A program made the translations under genes and the position numbers. A DNA stretch of 64,000 nucleotides from Candidatus Methanomethylophilaceae archaeon (GTDB lineage: Archaea; Thermoplasmatota; Thermoplasmata; Methanomassiliicoccales; Methanomethylophilaceae): positions 1 through 64,000 of the forward strand of contig CALUOK010000001.1 of the NCBI GenBank assembly GCA_944322255.1, written 5' to 3'. Below are positions 1 to 7,747 of this stretch, piece after piece. The notes under the pieces were generated by a model. That model ran no database searches and was not told the DNA's origin. It was given only the letters and a program-made list of their open reading frames with translations. Position 1 is the first letter of the stretch; each line of letters opens with the position of its first letter.

Positions 1-2
1 AC

Positions 3-566
3 CTGATAACCGATTCCAAAGGCGACAAGATCGAGGCGCCGGACTTCTTCAGGAAGGCGGAGGCTGAGCTGGCGCACCTGAGGCGCCAGCTCTCCAAACT
101 GGAGGAGGGCACCGCCAAGTGGCTGAAGAAGCAGCGCAGGATAGCCCGGATCGAGGAGCGCATCCGTCGCAGGCGCGACGGATTCCTCAACACGATAGCG
201 GACGGGATGGTGTCCGGCAAGTCGACCGTGGTCATCGAGGACCTCGATGTCAGGCGGATCGCCTCCCTGGAGGACAGCACACTCGTCAGAAGGAAACGTT
301 TCACGGAGGCCGCATGGGCGACCCTTGTGAGGAAGGTGGAATGTAAGGCTAAGAAGACTGACGTCCGCCTGATCAAGGTGAACCCGGCGTACACCACGCG
401 CACGTGCTCTCGCTGCGGGCACGTGGGCGAGGGTATCCCCCTCAAACAGCGGATGTTCCGGTGCCCGGTTTGCGGTCTGGAGATGGACCGCGACCAGAAC
501 GCGGCCAGGAACATCCTGGGTTCCGGCATGGGGACCCAGCGGTTCGCCGCAGAACCGTCGGGATGA
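3..566 (+). CDS. tnpB: TnpB RNA-guided nuclease, C-terminal part (cut by window edge)
   Basis: The reading frame is open from the left edge, so the N-terminus and RuvC-I lie outside the window. What is visible is the C-terminal half of an IS200/IS605-type TnpB: a basic helical stretch, the RuvC-II strand VVIEDLDV with its acidic Glu, a four-Cys zinc finger (CSRCG then CPVCG), and the RuvC-III motif DRDQNAARNI with the catalytic Asp. All active-site residues that can be checked are present. TnpB proteins are omega-RNA-guided DNA nucleases; the omega RNA usually overlaps the 3' end of the gene and runs past it, so 480-620 may also encode guide scaffold (inference). The terminal repeats of the second element at 6010-7474 are not found after this gene, so it belongs to another element type or a decayed one. 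Confidence 0.9.
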   Translation: MITDSKGDKIEAPDFFRKAEAELAHLRRQLSKLEEGTAKWLKKQRRIARIEERIRRRRDGFLNTIADGMVSGKSTVVIEDLDVRRIASLEDSTLVRRKRFTEAAWATLVRKVECKAKKTDVRLIKVNPAYTTRTCSRCGHVGEGIPLKQRMFRCPVCGLEMDRDQNAARNILGSGMGTQRFAAEPSG

Positions 567-596
567 ATCCTGACGACATGTCGGATCTGTTTAGCC

Positions 597-612
597 GGTA
601 ACGGCGTTACAA
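597..612. promoter_or_regulatory. Inverted repeat GGTAAC-N3-GTTACAA upstream of cfbC
   Basis: The site is an inverted repeat GTAAC-GGC-GTTAC, flanked by GG and AA. The same 16-bp pattern with a different central triplet occurs at 34182-34197, just ahead of a TATA-like box. Here it lies about 90 bp before the cfbC start. It could be an operator or activator site, or the 3' hairpin of the upstream TnpB element. The function is inferred from position and recurrence only. Confidence 0.35.
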
Positions 613-700
613 CACGATTCGACGTAGAGCCCCTTAAACGGAATATAGCGTGTTATTTTTCAGCGTGAAAGTATTAATAGACTTGGACCAATCAGCCAGC

Positions 701-1480
701 ATGCGCAGAATCGCGGTCTACGGCAAGGGCGGAATAGGGAAATCGACCACAGTCGGGAACGTCTCCGCCGCCCTGGCGGGCCGCGGTCTGAAGGTTATAC
801 AGATAGGATGCGACCCCAAGGCGGACTCCACCCGCGCGGTGGCCGGCAGGAGGATCCCCACAGTCCTGGAGACCATGAGGGACAATCCCGACCCGGAGCT
901 GGAGGACATCGTCTTCGAGGGCACCGGGGGGGTGCTGTGCGTGGAGTGCGGCGGGCCCAGGCCGGGCGTCGGATGCGCCGGGCGCGGCATCATCGCCGCC
1001 TTCGAGCAGCTGGAGGACCTGGACATGATCGGCGTGTACAAGCCGGACGTGATCCTCTACGACGTCCTCGGAGACGTGGTCTGCGGCGGGTTCGCCATGC
1101 CCATCAGGAACGGCTACGCCAGGGACGTCTTCGTGGTGACCTCCGGGGAGATGATGTCGCTGTACGCGGCGAGCAACATCTCCTACGCGGTGAACGACCT
1201 GACCCACGACGGCTACGCCAGGCTGGGCGGGCTGATCCAGAACTCCCGCGGCGTGAAGGACGAGGACTCCCTCGTCGACAGAGCCGCCCGGGAGATGGGA
1301 ACCAGGGTGGTCCACAGGCTGCCCAGGGACCCCGCCGTGCAGAGGTGCGAGGATAAGGGCACCACCGTGGTCCAGGGCGAGCCCGACTCGGCCATGGCCG
1401 CATCCTACAGGGAGCTGGCAGACAAGCTGCTGGCCGCGTCCGAGGACTCCTCGGGCGGAATGAGGTTCGAGGGTGAGTGA
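701..1480 (+). CDS. cfbC: CfbC, NifH-like reductase of F430 synthesis
   Basis: CfbC is the iron-sulfur ATPase that delivers electrons to CfbD, together forming the Ni-sirohydrochlorin a,c-diamide reductive cyclase of coenzyme F430 synthesis in the cytoplasm. The protein is 259 residues, the usual size for the NifH family. Visible are the P-loop GKGGIGKST (residues 8-16), the GCDPKADST switch, and Cys92 (GVGCAGRG) and Cys128 (DVVCGG) at the positions of the two NifH cysteines that bridge a 4Fe-4S cluster across the dimer. I chose the ATG at 701 because the family begins directly with [11 protein letters not shown]. An in-frame start at 650 would add 17 unrelated residues. It heads a five-gene operon in the order C-A-E-D-B. 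A TATA-like sequence lies near 670-677, which would make the mRNA nearly leaderless. Confidence 0.95.
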   Translation: MRRIAVYGKGGIGKSTTVGNVSAALAGRGLKVIQIGCDPKADSTRAVAGRRIPTVLETMRDNPDPELEDIVFEGTGGVLCVECGGPRPGVGCAGRGIIAAFEQLEDLDMIGVYKPDVILYDVLGDVVCGGFAMPIRNGYARDVFVVTSGEMMSLYAASNISYAVNDLTHDGYARLGGLIQNSRGVKDEDSLVDRAAREMGTRVVHRLPRDPAVQRCEDKGTTVVQGEPDSAMAASYRELADKLLAASEDSSGGMRFEGE

Positions 1481-1481
1481 G

Positions 1482-2264
1482 ATGACCACAGGAATCATGA
1501 TAGCCGGCCACGGTTCGACCATGGCCTACAACAAGGGTGTTCTCGAGATGCAGGCCGACCGCCTCAGGTCCAAGGGGTTCGACAACGTGTACGTCGGATT
1601 CAACGAGTTCTCCATCCCGTCCATAAGGGAGACCGCGGAGGAGATGGTGGAGGACGGCTACGACGAGATCGTGATCCTGCCGTTCTTCGTGGCCTCCGGC
1701 CTGCACGTCACCAGGGACATCCCGGTGAAGCACTTCGGCATGCCCAGGAACGCCACCGAGGGCACCGTGGACATCGAGGGGAAACCCATCAGGATAACGA
1801 TCGACCAGCCCTTCGGGGAGGACCCCAACCTCACCGACATCCTCCAGGAGAGGATCGAGGAGCTCAGGACCCCCGGCAAGGACACCAGGGTCATCGTCAT
1901 GGGCCACGGGTCCAGGCTGGACTACAACTCCCAGGTGGTGGAGCTCAACGCCAAGCGCCTGGAGGAGAGGGGCTACGGCAAGGTGTACATCGGGTACAAC
2001 GAGTTCAACGACCCCAAGATCGAGGATGTGATCCCCGTCATGATCGACGAGGGGGCGGAGGAGATCATCGCCCTGCCCCTGTTCATCTCCCTGGGCAAGC
2101 ACCTCACCATGGACGTGCCCGGCAAGCTGGGCATAGAGAACTTCTCCGACTGCGGAACCATCCACAGGGACGGCCGCGACGTCGAGCTGAAGTACGCCGT
2201 GCCGGTGGGCGCCGATCCCAGGCTCTGCGACGTGCTGGTCGAGAAGCTCAGGAAGTACGAGTGA
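1482..2264 (+). CDS. cfbA: CfbA, sirohydrochlorin nickelochelatase, two-domain form
   Basis: CfbA inserts nickel into sirohydrochlorin, the first committed step to F430. This protein is 260 residues, about twice the short archaeal CfbA/CbiX-S. It is an internal duplication: the first half carries AGHGS, NVYVGFNEFS and LHVTRDIP, and the second half MGHGS, KVYIGYNEFN and KHLTMDVP. Both halves therefore keep the two histidines that act in chelatases of this family, so neither looks obviously dead. The ATG at 1482 follows a good ribosome site (GGGTGAG) directly after the cfbC stop. A GTG at 1473 in the same frame is the alternative and would overlap cfbC. The operon context makes nickel the likely metal; a cobalt chelatase role cannot be excluded from sequence alone. 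Confidence 0.93.
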   Translation: MTTGIMIAGHGSTMAYNKGVLEMQADRLRSKGFDNVYVGFNEFSIPSIRETAEEMVEDGYDEIVILPFFVASGLHVTRDIPVKHFGMPRNATEGTVDIEGKPIRITIDQPFGEDPNLTDILQERIEELRTPGKDTRVIVMGHGSRLDYNSQVVELNAKRLEERGYGKVYIGYNEFNDPKIEDVIPVMIDEGAEEIIALPLFISLGKHLTMDVPGKLGIENFSDCGTIHRDGRDVELKYAVPVGADPRLCDVLVEKLRKYE

Positions 2265-2268
2265 TACC

Positions 2269-3483
2269 ATGCGCGTTCTCGTTCTCGACATGGTACACGG
2301 AGGCGACCTCCTCGCCAGGAGGCACCAGGCGGAGGGGGACGACGTGACATGCGTGGACGTGTACGGCATCTGCCCCCAGGAGAGGAAGGACGACCTGGCA
2401 TCCTACGACATAAGGGTGGCCGGCGAGGTCCCTCCGGGGAAGTACGACATGACGGTCATGCCCAAGCACTGCCCCATGAGGTTCATCGGTGACGCCGATC
2501 CCGGGGAGGTCGTGACGTTCAGCCAGGACGTGGGCAGGTTCATCGACGACACCAGGTTCAGGATCGAGGTCACCGGCGTCAAGGGCAAGACCAGCGCCTG
2601 CTACCTCATATCCAAGATGCTCCACGACTCCGGCAGGAGGGTGCTGCTGCACTCCTCCAGGGGCGAGGGCCCGTGGACCGACGACGGTCACAGGATCGAC
2701 AGGAAGGTCAGCATCGCGCCGCCCTACCTGATGACGCTGGCCGCCGGGGATTACGATGCTGTGGTCTGCGAGGTCTCCCTGGGGGGATCCGGCAAGGCGG
2801 ACATCGCCTGCATCACCAACCTGGTGGAGGACTACGGCATCGCGAAGAACACCTTCAAGGCGTCCGAGGCCAAGAGGGACGTCTTCACCGACCGCGGGAC
2901 CAACATCGTCCTGGATTCGGAGAAGGAGTTCTGGTCCCAGTACCATGACGGGCTCGTGGGCTACGGAGGGAGGATCTCCGTGCTCTCGGAGCCCAGGCTC
3001 GGGAAGCCCCTGAGGGTTAGCGTCGACTACGACGGCGTCTCCGAGGTCGAGCTGGACCCGTCGTACATACAGACCGAGTACATCGGCGCCATGGAGCTGG
3101 CGCTGGAGGTCTGCCACACCATGGGCGTCCCCAGGGAGAGCGTGCTGAGGTCCCTGGCTGACTTCAGAGGCGTTCCCGGAAGGGGCATCATCGCCCATGA
3201 GGACGGCAGGACCGTCATCCGCGAGAGGAACCCCGGGATATCTCACATCTCCATCGGCAGGACCCTGCAGTGCCTCAGGGAGATGGACGCCCTGGACGGC
3301 GCCATGGTCCTCCTGGACCCGGTGAGCAGGAAGGTCTGCGACAAGCTGGACAGGGACCAGATCGAGAAGGTGGTCGCCGAGTACGGCGTCCCGCTGGTCA
3401 TAACCAGGGGCGACGGCGAGAGACCGGAGGTCCCGTCCGACGTCAAGCTGTTCATAGAGTTCATCAAGGAGGCCTACCAGTGA
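2269..3483 (+). CDS. cfbE: CfbE, coenzyme F430 synthetase (Mur-ligase-like)
   Basis: CfbE is the ATP-dependent ligase-like enzyme that closes the carbocyclic ring in the last step from seco-F430 to coenzyme F430. The 404-residue protein has the Mur-ligase plan: an N-terminal Rossmann-like part, the ATP-binding loop GVKGKTS at residues 103-109, a central domain with an acidic EVSLGGSG segment, and a C-terminal domain. It begins 4 bp after the cfbA stop and its stop codon overlaps the GTG start of cfbD, which supports translational coupling. Assignment rests on fold motif plus position among the other cfb genes. Taken alone, the sequence would only be called a Mur-ligase family protein. Confidence 0.92.
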   Translation: MRVLVLDMVHGGDLLARRHQAEGDDVTCVDVYGICPQERKDDLASYDIRVAGEVPPGKYDMTVMPKHCPMRFIGDADPGEVVTFSQDVGRFIDDTRFRIEVTGVKGKTSACYLISKMLHDSGRRVLLHSSRGEGPWTDDGHRIDRKVSIAPPYLMTLAAGDYDAVVCEVSLGGSGKADIACITNLVEDYGIAKNTFKASEAKRDVFTDRGTNIVLDSEKEFWSQYHDGLVGYGGRISVLSEPRLGKPLRVSVDYDGVSEVELDPSYIQTEYIGAMELALEVCHTMGVPRESVLRSLADFRGVPGRGIIAHEDGRTVIRERNPGISHISIGRTLQCLREMDALDGAMVLLDPVSRKVCDKLDRDQIEKVVAEYGVPLVITRGDGERPEVPSDVKLFIEFIKEAYQ

Positions 3484-4553
3484 GGAACATCATCCATCCC
3501 CGCCCGAACCCGATCGTGGCGGCCATGTACACGCTGCGCGACATGGATGTGGACGTGATAGTGGAGCACGGTCCGGCCGGGTGCAGCTTCATGGCCTCCA
3601 GGCCCCTGGAGGACGCCGACGTGAGAGTGGTGACTTCGGGCATGAGGGACAACGACCTGGTGTTCGGAGGGGAGGAGCCCCTCATCAACACGCTGAAGCA
3701 GGTGGAGGAGAAGTTCCATCCCAAGACCGTGGCCGTGGTCGGGACATGCGCCAGCATGATCATCGGCGAGGACATGGCCAAGTCGATCAAGAGAGCCGGT
3801 ATCGACGCCAACGTCTTCCCCGTGGATTGCCACGGATGCATGGGCGACAACACCCGCGGGGCCATCAAGGCCCTGGAGGCCGGCAGGGACGCCGGCATCA
3901 TCGACCCGGAGGAGTGCGACCGCCAGATCTCGCTGATGAAGGCGGCCACCAGGCTGGAGAAGAACGTGGGCATGGCTTCCAAGGACTACATCCAGCCTGC
4001 TGTGAGCCCAACCAAGATGCACGTCTGCAGGAGGATCGTGGACACCCTCTCCAGCGGAGGCAGGGTCGCGGTCGTCATGGACGCCAAGAAGGAGCTGGCC
4101 TTCCGTTTCGCCGACATGTTCGAGGCCGTGGACCGCGCCAGGAGGAAGCTGGGCGGGGAGACGATGTTCATAGCCAACATGGACCCTGAGAAGGGGCTCC
4201 CCAGGATCAGGAACTACTGCGCCGAGATCAAGGCCGACCTGGACTCCCACGGAGTGACCCTGGACAGGGTCATCGGCGGGCTCGACGAGTACTCCATAGT
4301 CGGGGAGGATATGAGGGCCGCCATAGATGAGTTCCATCCGGACCTGACGATCATTCTGGGGATCTGCCACGCCGTCCCTGGATACGGGAAGGACGACATC
4401 CTCATCACCGACCAGCCCAGGCAGCTGGCCAACTACCTGAACCAGGGATGCCAGTGGGCGGTGGGGGAGATATCCTCGCACACCATGGTGATGGGCGCCC
4501 ATTCGATAGTTCCGCTGGAGACGGCGGACACCCTCAGGGAGATGCTGGAATGA
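3480..4553 (+). CDS. cfbD: CfbD, NifD-like subunit of the F430 reductive cyclase
   Basis: CfbD is the catalytic partner of CfbC: it binds Ni-sirohydrochlorin a,c-diamide and carries out the six-electron reduction with ring closure to seco-F430. The 357-residue protein has nitrogenase-like cysteines at C35 (GPAGCSF), C90 (VVGTCAS) and C117/C120 (DCHGC), consistent with cluster binding between subunits. I set the start at the GTG of 3480-3482, which overlaps the cfbE stop as GTGA and gives the expected N-terminus (RNIIHPRPNPIVAA). The longer open frame upstream overlaps cfbE and has no family similarity. Its stop overlaps the cfbB ATG. Confidence 0.93.
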   Translation: MRNIIHPRPNPIVAAMYTLRDMDVDVIVEHGPAGCSFMASRPLEDADVRVVTSGMRDNDLVFGGEEPLINTLKQVEEKFHPKTVAVVGTCASMIIGEDMAKSIKRAGIDANVFPVDCHGCMGDNTRGAIKALEAGRDAGIIDPEECDRQISLMKAATRLEKNVGMASKDYIQPAVSPTKMHVCRRIVDTLSSGGRVAVVMDAKKELAFRFADMFEAVDRARRKLGGETMFIANMDPEKGLPRIRNYCAEIKADLDSHGVTLDRVIGGLDEYSIVGEDMRAAIDEFHPDLTIILGICHAVPGYGKDDILITDQPRQLANYLNQGCQWAVGEISSHTMVMGAHSIVPLETADTLREMLE

Positions 4554-5890
4554 AGGGCGTGGTCCTGGCGGGAACCGGCAGCGGCGTCGGGAAGACGTCC
4601 ATCACCACCGGTCTCATGTCCAGGCTGTCCAAGTCCATGAGGGTCCAGGCGTTCAAGGCCGGACCCGACTTCATAGACCCGATGTACCACACCGCCGCCA
4701 CCGGCAGGAGGTCCAGGAACCTGGACTCGTTCCTCATGGACGACTCCACCATCAGGAACCTGGTTGGTTACGCTTCAAGGGACGCGGACATCTGCGTCAT
4801 AGAGGGGGTCCGCGGGCTGTACGAGGGCCTGAAGGGCGACGAGGACATGGGATCCACCGCGTACCTGGCCAAGCTGCTGGGGCTTCCCGTCATAGTCATC
4901 GTGGACGCCCGCTCGCTCACCCGCAGCGCGGCGGCCATAGTCAACGGATTCAGGGCCTTCGACCCCGACGTGAACATAGCCGGCGTCATCCTGAACAACG
5001 TCTCCGGCAGGCAGCACTCGGACAAGCTGCGCACCGCCATGGAGAGGTACTGCCCGGACGTCCAGCTGGTGGGCATGATTCCGAAGAACCCGGACAAGGC
5101 GCTGGAGCAGAGGTACCTGGGTCTGAAGACCCTCAGGAGCTTCGCCGAGGGCGAGATCACCCCGCTCCAGGACCTCACCGAGCCCATCGACCTGGACAGG
5201 GTCCTGGACATAGCCGAGTCCAGCCCTTCCGACCTTCCGACGTCGTCCCCGTACACCGAGAGGGACTGCGGCCTCAGGGCTGCGGTGCCCATGGACGACT
5301 CCTACTGCTTTTACTACACCGAGAACATCGAGTGCCTGAGGGCCTCCGGGTTCGATGTCACCACGTTCCGTCCCACCGACGGGGACCCGCTACCGGACGC
5401 CGACCTCTACTACCTGGGAGGAGGCTACCCTGAGCTCCACGCCGAGCAGCTGGCGGCCAACACCGACTTCCTGGAGGGTCTGAAGGCGGAGGCGGAGAAT
5501 GGCAGGATGGTCATAGGCGAGTGCGGCGGGCTGATGAGCATGTGCCGCGGCATCACCGACAAGGACGGCGTGACACACAAGATGGCCGGCATCTTTGACG
5601 CCGAGGCCAGGATGACCGGGGTCCGCCACGGTCCGACTTATGTGATTGCAGACGCCGAGGACACCAACCCGGCCTTCGCCGGAACGGTGAGAGGGCACGA
5701 GTACCACTACTCAGACGTCTTCCCCGATGGAGAGGCTAAATTCGGCTTCTCCGTCAGGAGGGGCCAGGGCATCAGGGACAGGATGGACGGTCTGGTGAAG
5801 GGCGAGTGCATCGGGTCCTACATGCACCAGCACGCCCTCTCCGAGAGGGACTGGATCGGCAGAGCCGTCCAGCGCATCCGCGAGAGGTGA
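4550..5890 (+). CDS. cfbB: CfbB, Ni-sirohydrochlorin a,c-diamide synthase
   Basis: CfbB amidates the a and c acetate side chains of Ni-sirohydrochlorin using glutamine and ATP, and is homologous to CbiA/CobB of cobalamin synthesis. The 446-residue protein has the dethiobiotin-synthetase-like P-loop GTGSGVGKT (residues 8-16), an EGVRGLYEG segment, and a C-terminal class-I glutamine amidotransferase-like domain with GECGG (nucleophile Cys) and the RGHEYHYS histidine region. Start ATG at 4550 overlaps the cfbD stop (ATGA). The neighbouring F430 genes favour CfbB over CbiA, though the two are hard to separate by motif. It is the fifth cfb gene and is followed 4 bp later by the interrupted small gene. 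Confidence 0.92.
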   Translation: MKGVVLAGTGSGVGKTSITTGLMSRLSKSMRVQAFKAGPDFIDPMYHTAATGRRSRNLDSFLMDDSTIRNLVGYASRDADICVIEGVRGLYEGLKGDEDMGSTAYLAKLLGLPVIVIVDARSLTRSAAAIVNGFRAFDPDVNIAGVILNNVSGRQHSDKLRTAMERYCPDVQLVGMIPKNPDKALEQRYLGLKTLRSFAEGEITPLQDLTEPIDLDRVLDIAESSPSDLPTSSPYTERDCGLRAAVPMDDSYCFYYTENIECLRASGFDVTTFRPTDGDPLPDADLYYLGGGYPELHAEQLAANTDFLEGLKAEAENGRMVIGECGGLMSMCRGITDKDGVTHKMAGIFDAEARMTGVRHGPTYVIADAEDTNPAFAGTVRGHEYHYSDVFPDGEAKFGFSVRRGQGIRDRMDGLVKGECIGSYMHQHALSERDWIGRAVQRIRER

Positions 5891-6001
5891 GATCGTGACA
5901 TCCGTGGTCACCGTCAGGATGAACACCTGCGACAGGACCATGCGCATCGAGGCCTCCAGGCGCGAGGATGGCGACCTGGACGTGAGGATCGAGTCGGACT
6001 G

Positions 6002-6009
6002 CGAGAACG
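6002..6009. repeat. Left copy of 8-bp target-site duplication (cgagaacg)
   Basis: The octamer cgagaacg sits immediately outside the left terminal repeat and recurs exactly outside the right end at 7475-7482. In the restored gene it occurs once, which is the expected mark of target duplication on insertion. Confidence 0.88.
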
Positions 6010-6040
6010 GGAGATGTTAGACCACCGTGTGTTTCTGAAA
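6010..6040 (+). repeat. Left terminal inverted repeat
   Basis: Thirty-one bases starting GGAGATGTTAGACCA match the reverse complement of 7444-7474, which starts GGGGATGTTAGACCA, with mismatches only at positions 3, 16 and 27 of the repeat. Confidence 0.9.
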
Positions 6041-6207
6041 TGCAATTATGAATTTAACGCCGGCATCCTAACTCGTTACAGTGCAGGTTCGGGACGATGG
6101 TGTTGGTCATCGTTCGATCCGAGGTTCGATGTCATGGCAGGACATCCGACGTATTGAACCGTGGACTCCGTTCCAGTGAACTATTCCTGTAAGGTTAAAA
6201 TACCTGA

Positions 6208-7416
6208 ATGTTCGATGTGCTATCCATGGCACGTGGAGACAATGCCGACGACAGCGACAGGGAATACAGGTTCGTCACCATAGAGTACGGGCTCAGCCCC
6301 AACGCCACCCAGACCAGGAAGCTGGAGGAGACGCTGTCGGTGTGCGGTTCCGCGTACAACTTCCTCCTCGCAGAGTGCAAGGCGGATGCAATCATGGGCA
6401 TACGCCAGAGGAAATACGGGGAGCTCACATCGCTCCTGCCCGGGATGAAGGCCTCGGATCCTAGGTACAAGATCCCGTACGCACAGTGCCTGCAGGATGT
6501 CTGCAGGCGCGTCGAGAGGGCCATGTCCGGATGCGATTGGAACGAGGACGGCGACCCGGAGCACCTTCCGAGGTTCAAGTCCCGCCACAGGTACCACTCG
6601 TTCACCTATCCGTGTGATCAGGGCTTCGAGTTCGTCGGTGACCGTCTGCGCCTGAAGAAGATCGGCGATGTGAAGTTCCTTCACAGATACCTCCCCAAGG
6701 GCGGGAAGCCCCGCACGTGCACCATCAGGAGGAACGCGCGGGGGAAGTGGAAGGCATTCGTCACGTTCAGGGTGCCGAGGATCGTCAGGAACGAGGAGAT
6801 CATCGAGTGTCCCCGTGTGCCCGAGGGCTACGACCTCGGGCTCGGAGACATCGTCACCGGCACGAACGGCATCAAGTTCAGGAACCCGAACCTGTACGCC
6901 GAGAAGAGGGAAGAGATAGCCAGGCTCCAGAAGAAGATGCAGTCCCACGAGAAGGGCTCCCCCGTATGGGAGAGGGCCAGGCGCCGCCTGGCCGCCATCC
7001 ACGAGGACATCCACAACCAGCGCAAAGGCCGGCTGAACCAGCAGGCCCACGAGATGGTCCAGGGACACAGCGTCATAGCGGTGGAGAGGCTCTCGCCGAA
7101 GGACATGAAGGAGAAGGCGGACAACCGCGGGGTCGTCCGCGACAAGTACACCGACGCATCCTGGGGGATGCTCCTGAGCATGGTGAGGCGCAAGGCGGAA
7201 GGGGCCGGCGTCGTCGTCGTGGAAGTGGATCCCAGGAACACGTCGAGGACGTGCTCGCAATGCGGGCACGTGAAGGAGGCGTTGCCGCTGTGGCAGCGGA
7301 CGTACCGCTGCCACGAGTGCGGTCTGGTCATGGACCGCGACAGGAACGCCGCCATCAACATACTGGGGTCGGGGATGCGGTCCCTCCGTGAAGCGGTAAA
7401 CGGTCAGCCGGACTGA
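6208..7416 (+). CDS. tnpB: TnpB RNA-guided nuclease, complete
   Basis: The 402-residue protein has the full TnpB layout: N-terminal helix-turn-helix-like and wedge regions, RuvC-I at GYDLGLG (Asp209), a long helical insert (residues 230-285), RuvC-II at VIAVERLS (Glu293), a zinc finger with Cys349, Cys352, Cys368 and Cys371, and RuvC-III at DRDRNAAINI (Asp378). All three acidic catalytic residues are in place, so the nuclease looks active. TnpB cuts DNA matching an omega-RNA guide that is transcribed through the right end of its element; here the guide would come from the flanking bases after 7474. The start could also be the ATG at 6226 (MARGDN). Only the C-terminal half can be compared with the TnpB at 3-566, and it is similar but clearly diverged. 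Confidence 0.94.
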   Translation: MFDVLSMARGDNADDSDREYRFVTIEYGLSPNATQTRKLEETLSVCGSAYNFLLAECKADAIMGIRQRKYGELTSLLPGMKASDPRYKIPYAQCLQDVCRRVERAMSGCDWNEDGDPEHLPRFKSRHRYHSFTYPCDQGFEFVGDRLRLKKIGDVKFLHRYLPKGGKPRTCTIRRNARGKWKAFVTFRVPRIVRNEEIIECPRVPEGYDLGLGDIVTGTNGIKFRNPNLYAEKREEIARLQKKMQSHEKGSPVWERARRRLAAIHEDIHNQRKGRLNQQAHEMVQGHSVIAVERLSPKDMKEKADNRGVVRDKYTDASWGMLLSMVRRKAEGAGVVVVEVDPRNTSRTCSQCGHVKEALPLWQRTYRCHECGLVMDRDRNAAINILGSGMRSLREAVNGQPD

Positions 7417-7443
7417 TCACATGGTTGGACCGTCACGGTTGTG

Positions 7444-7474
7444 TTTCGGAAACACACGATGGTCTAACATCCCC
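7444..7474 (-). repeat. Right terminal inverted repeat
   Basis: This is the reverse-complement partner of 6010-6040 (28 of 31 identical). It overlaps a perfect small hairpin, GTGTTT-CGG-AAACAC, at 7441-7455. Confidence 0.9.
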
Positions 7475-7482
7475 CGAGAACG
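7475..7482. repeat. Right copy of 8-bp target-site duplication (cgagaacg)
   Basis: Exact repeat of 6002-6009, immediately outside the right terminal repeat. The interrupted gene continues in the correct frame from here (GAG AAC GTG ATG CAG). Confidence 0.88.
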
Positions 7483-7707
7483 TGATGCAGTACGCCTCCA
7501 GGCTCACCAGGATGACCGAGATGGATGTCATCGACTTCAGCGACAGCGTCGTCAACCGCAGGGGCGTCCGCGACCCGCTCACGCCGACCTGCCTGTGTCC
7601 GATGGGTGTGATCTACGCCGCGTCCATGGAGCTGGGGATGCTCACCGAGAGGATCGCCAAGAGGGCGGGCTCCGACCTCATCGAGTTCACCGGTCCCTGA
7701 TTTCATC

Positions 7708-7719
7708 TTTTTTAATACC
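7708..7719 (+). promoter_or_regulatory. TATA-box region for the surface protein gene
   Basis: The sequence ttttttaatacc stands out in GC-rich DNA and lies about 30-35 bp before the ATG at 7748, the spacing of an archaeal TATA box driving a leaderless or nearly leaderless mRNA. Confidence 0.5.
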
Positions 7720-7747
7720 TGCAAGCGGTTACGGTGTCCAGATTCTC

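Larger units (their letters stand above)
6010..7474 (+). mobile_element. 1465-bp TnpB-only element with terminal inverted repeats
   Basis: The element is bounded by 31-bp terminal inverted repeats matching at 28 of 31 positions and flanked by an 8-bp direct repeat. Its only gene is tnpB at 6208-7416; no DDE, tyrosine, serine or Y1 transposase is present. Between the left end and tnpB are 167 bp with short hairpins (cgatg-N8-catcg around 6094-6111) and no gene. Between the tnpB stop and the right end are 58 bp, including GTGTTT-CGG-AAACAC at 7441-7455. IS200/IS605 and IS607 elements normally have neither inverted ends nor target duplications of this kind, so the ends point to mobilisation in trans by a DDE-type transposase that duplicates 8 bp. 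The family cannot be named from the ends alone. Confidence 0.88.
5895..7700 (+). pseudogene. Small DUF6951-like gene at the end of the F430 operon, split by a mobile element
   Basis: A GTG start at 5895, with GAGGTGA before it, opens a frame that runs to 6009 and then into the mobile element, where it stops at 6018-6020. The rest of the frame resumes at 7475 and ends at 7700. Removing bases 6010-7482 (element plus one copy of the 8-bp repeat) restores one 110-residue frame, reading IESDCEN then VMQYASRL across the joint. The restored protein has CDRT near the N-terminus, ESDCEN in the middle and TCLCPMGVIYAASMELGM near the end. This layout resembles the small methanogen family I know as DUF6951 (SDCPN ... 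CPVPTGIIK). The family name is from memory and tentative; the interruption is seen directly. No function is known to me. Confidence 0.85.

Noticed and set aside
567-650. Search for the 6010-6040 type terminal repeat after the first TnpB
   Set aside because: No match to GATGTTAGACC or its complement is present, so the first TnpB is not in the same kind of element.
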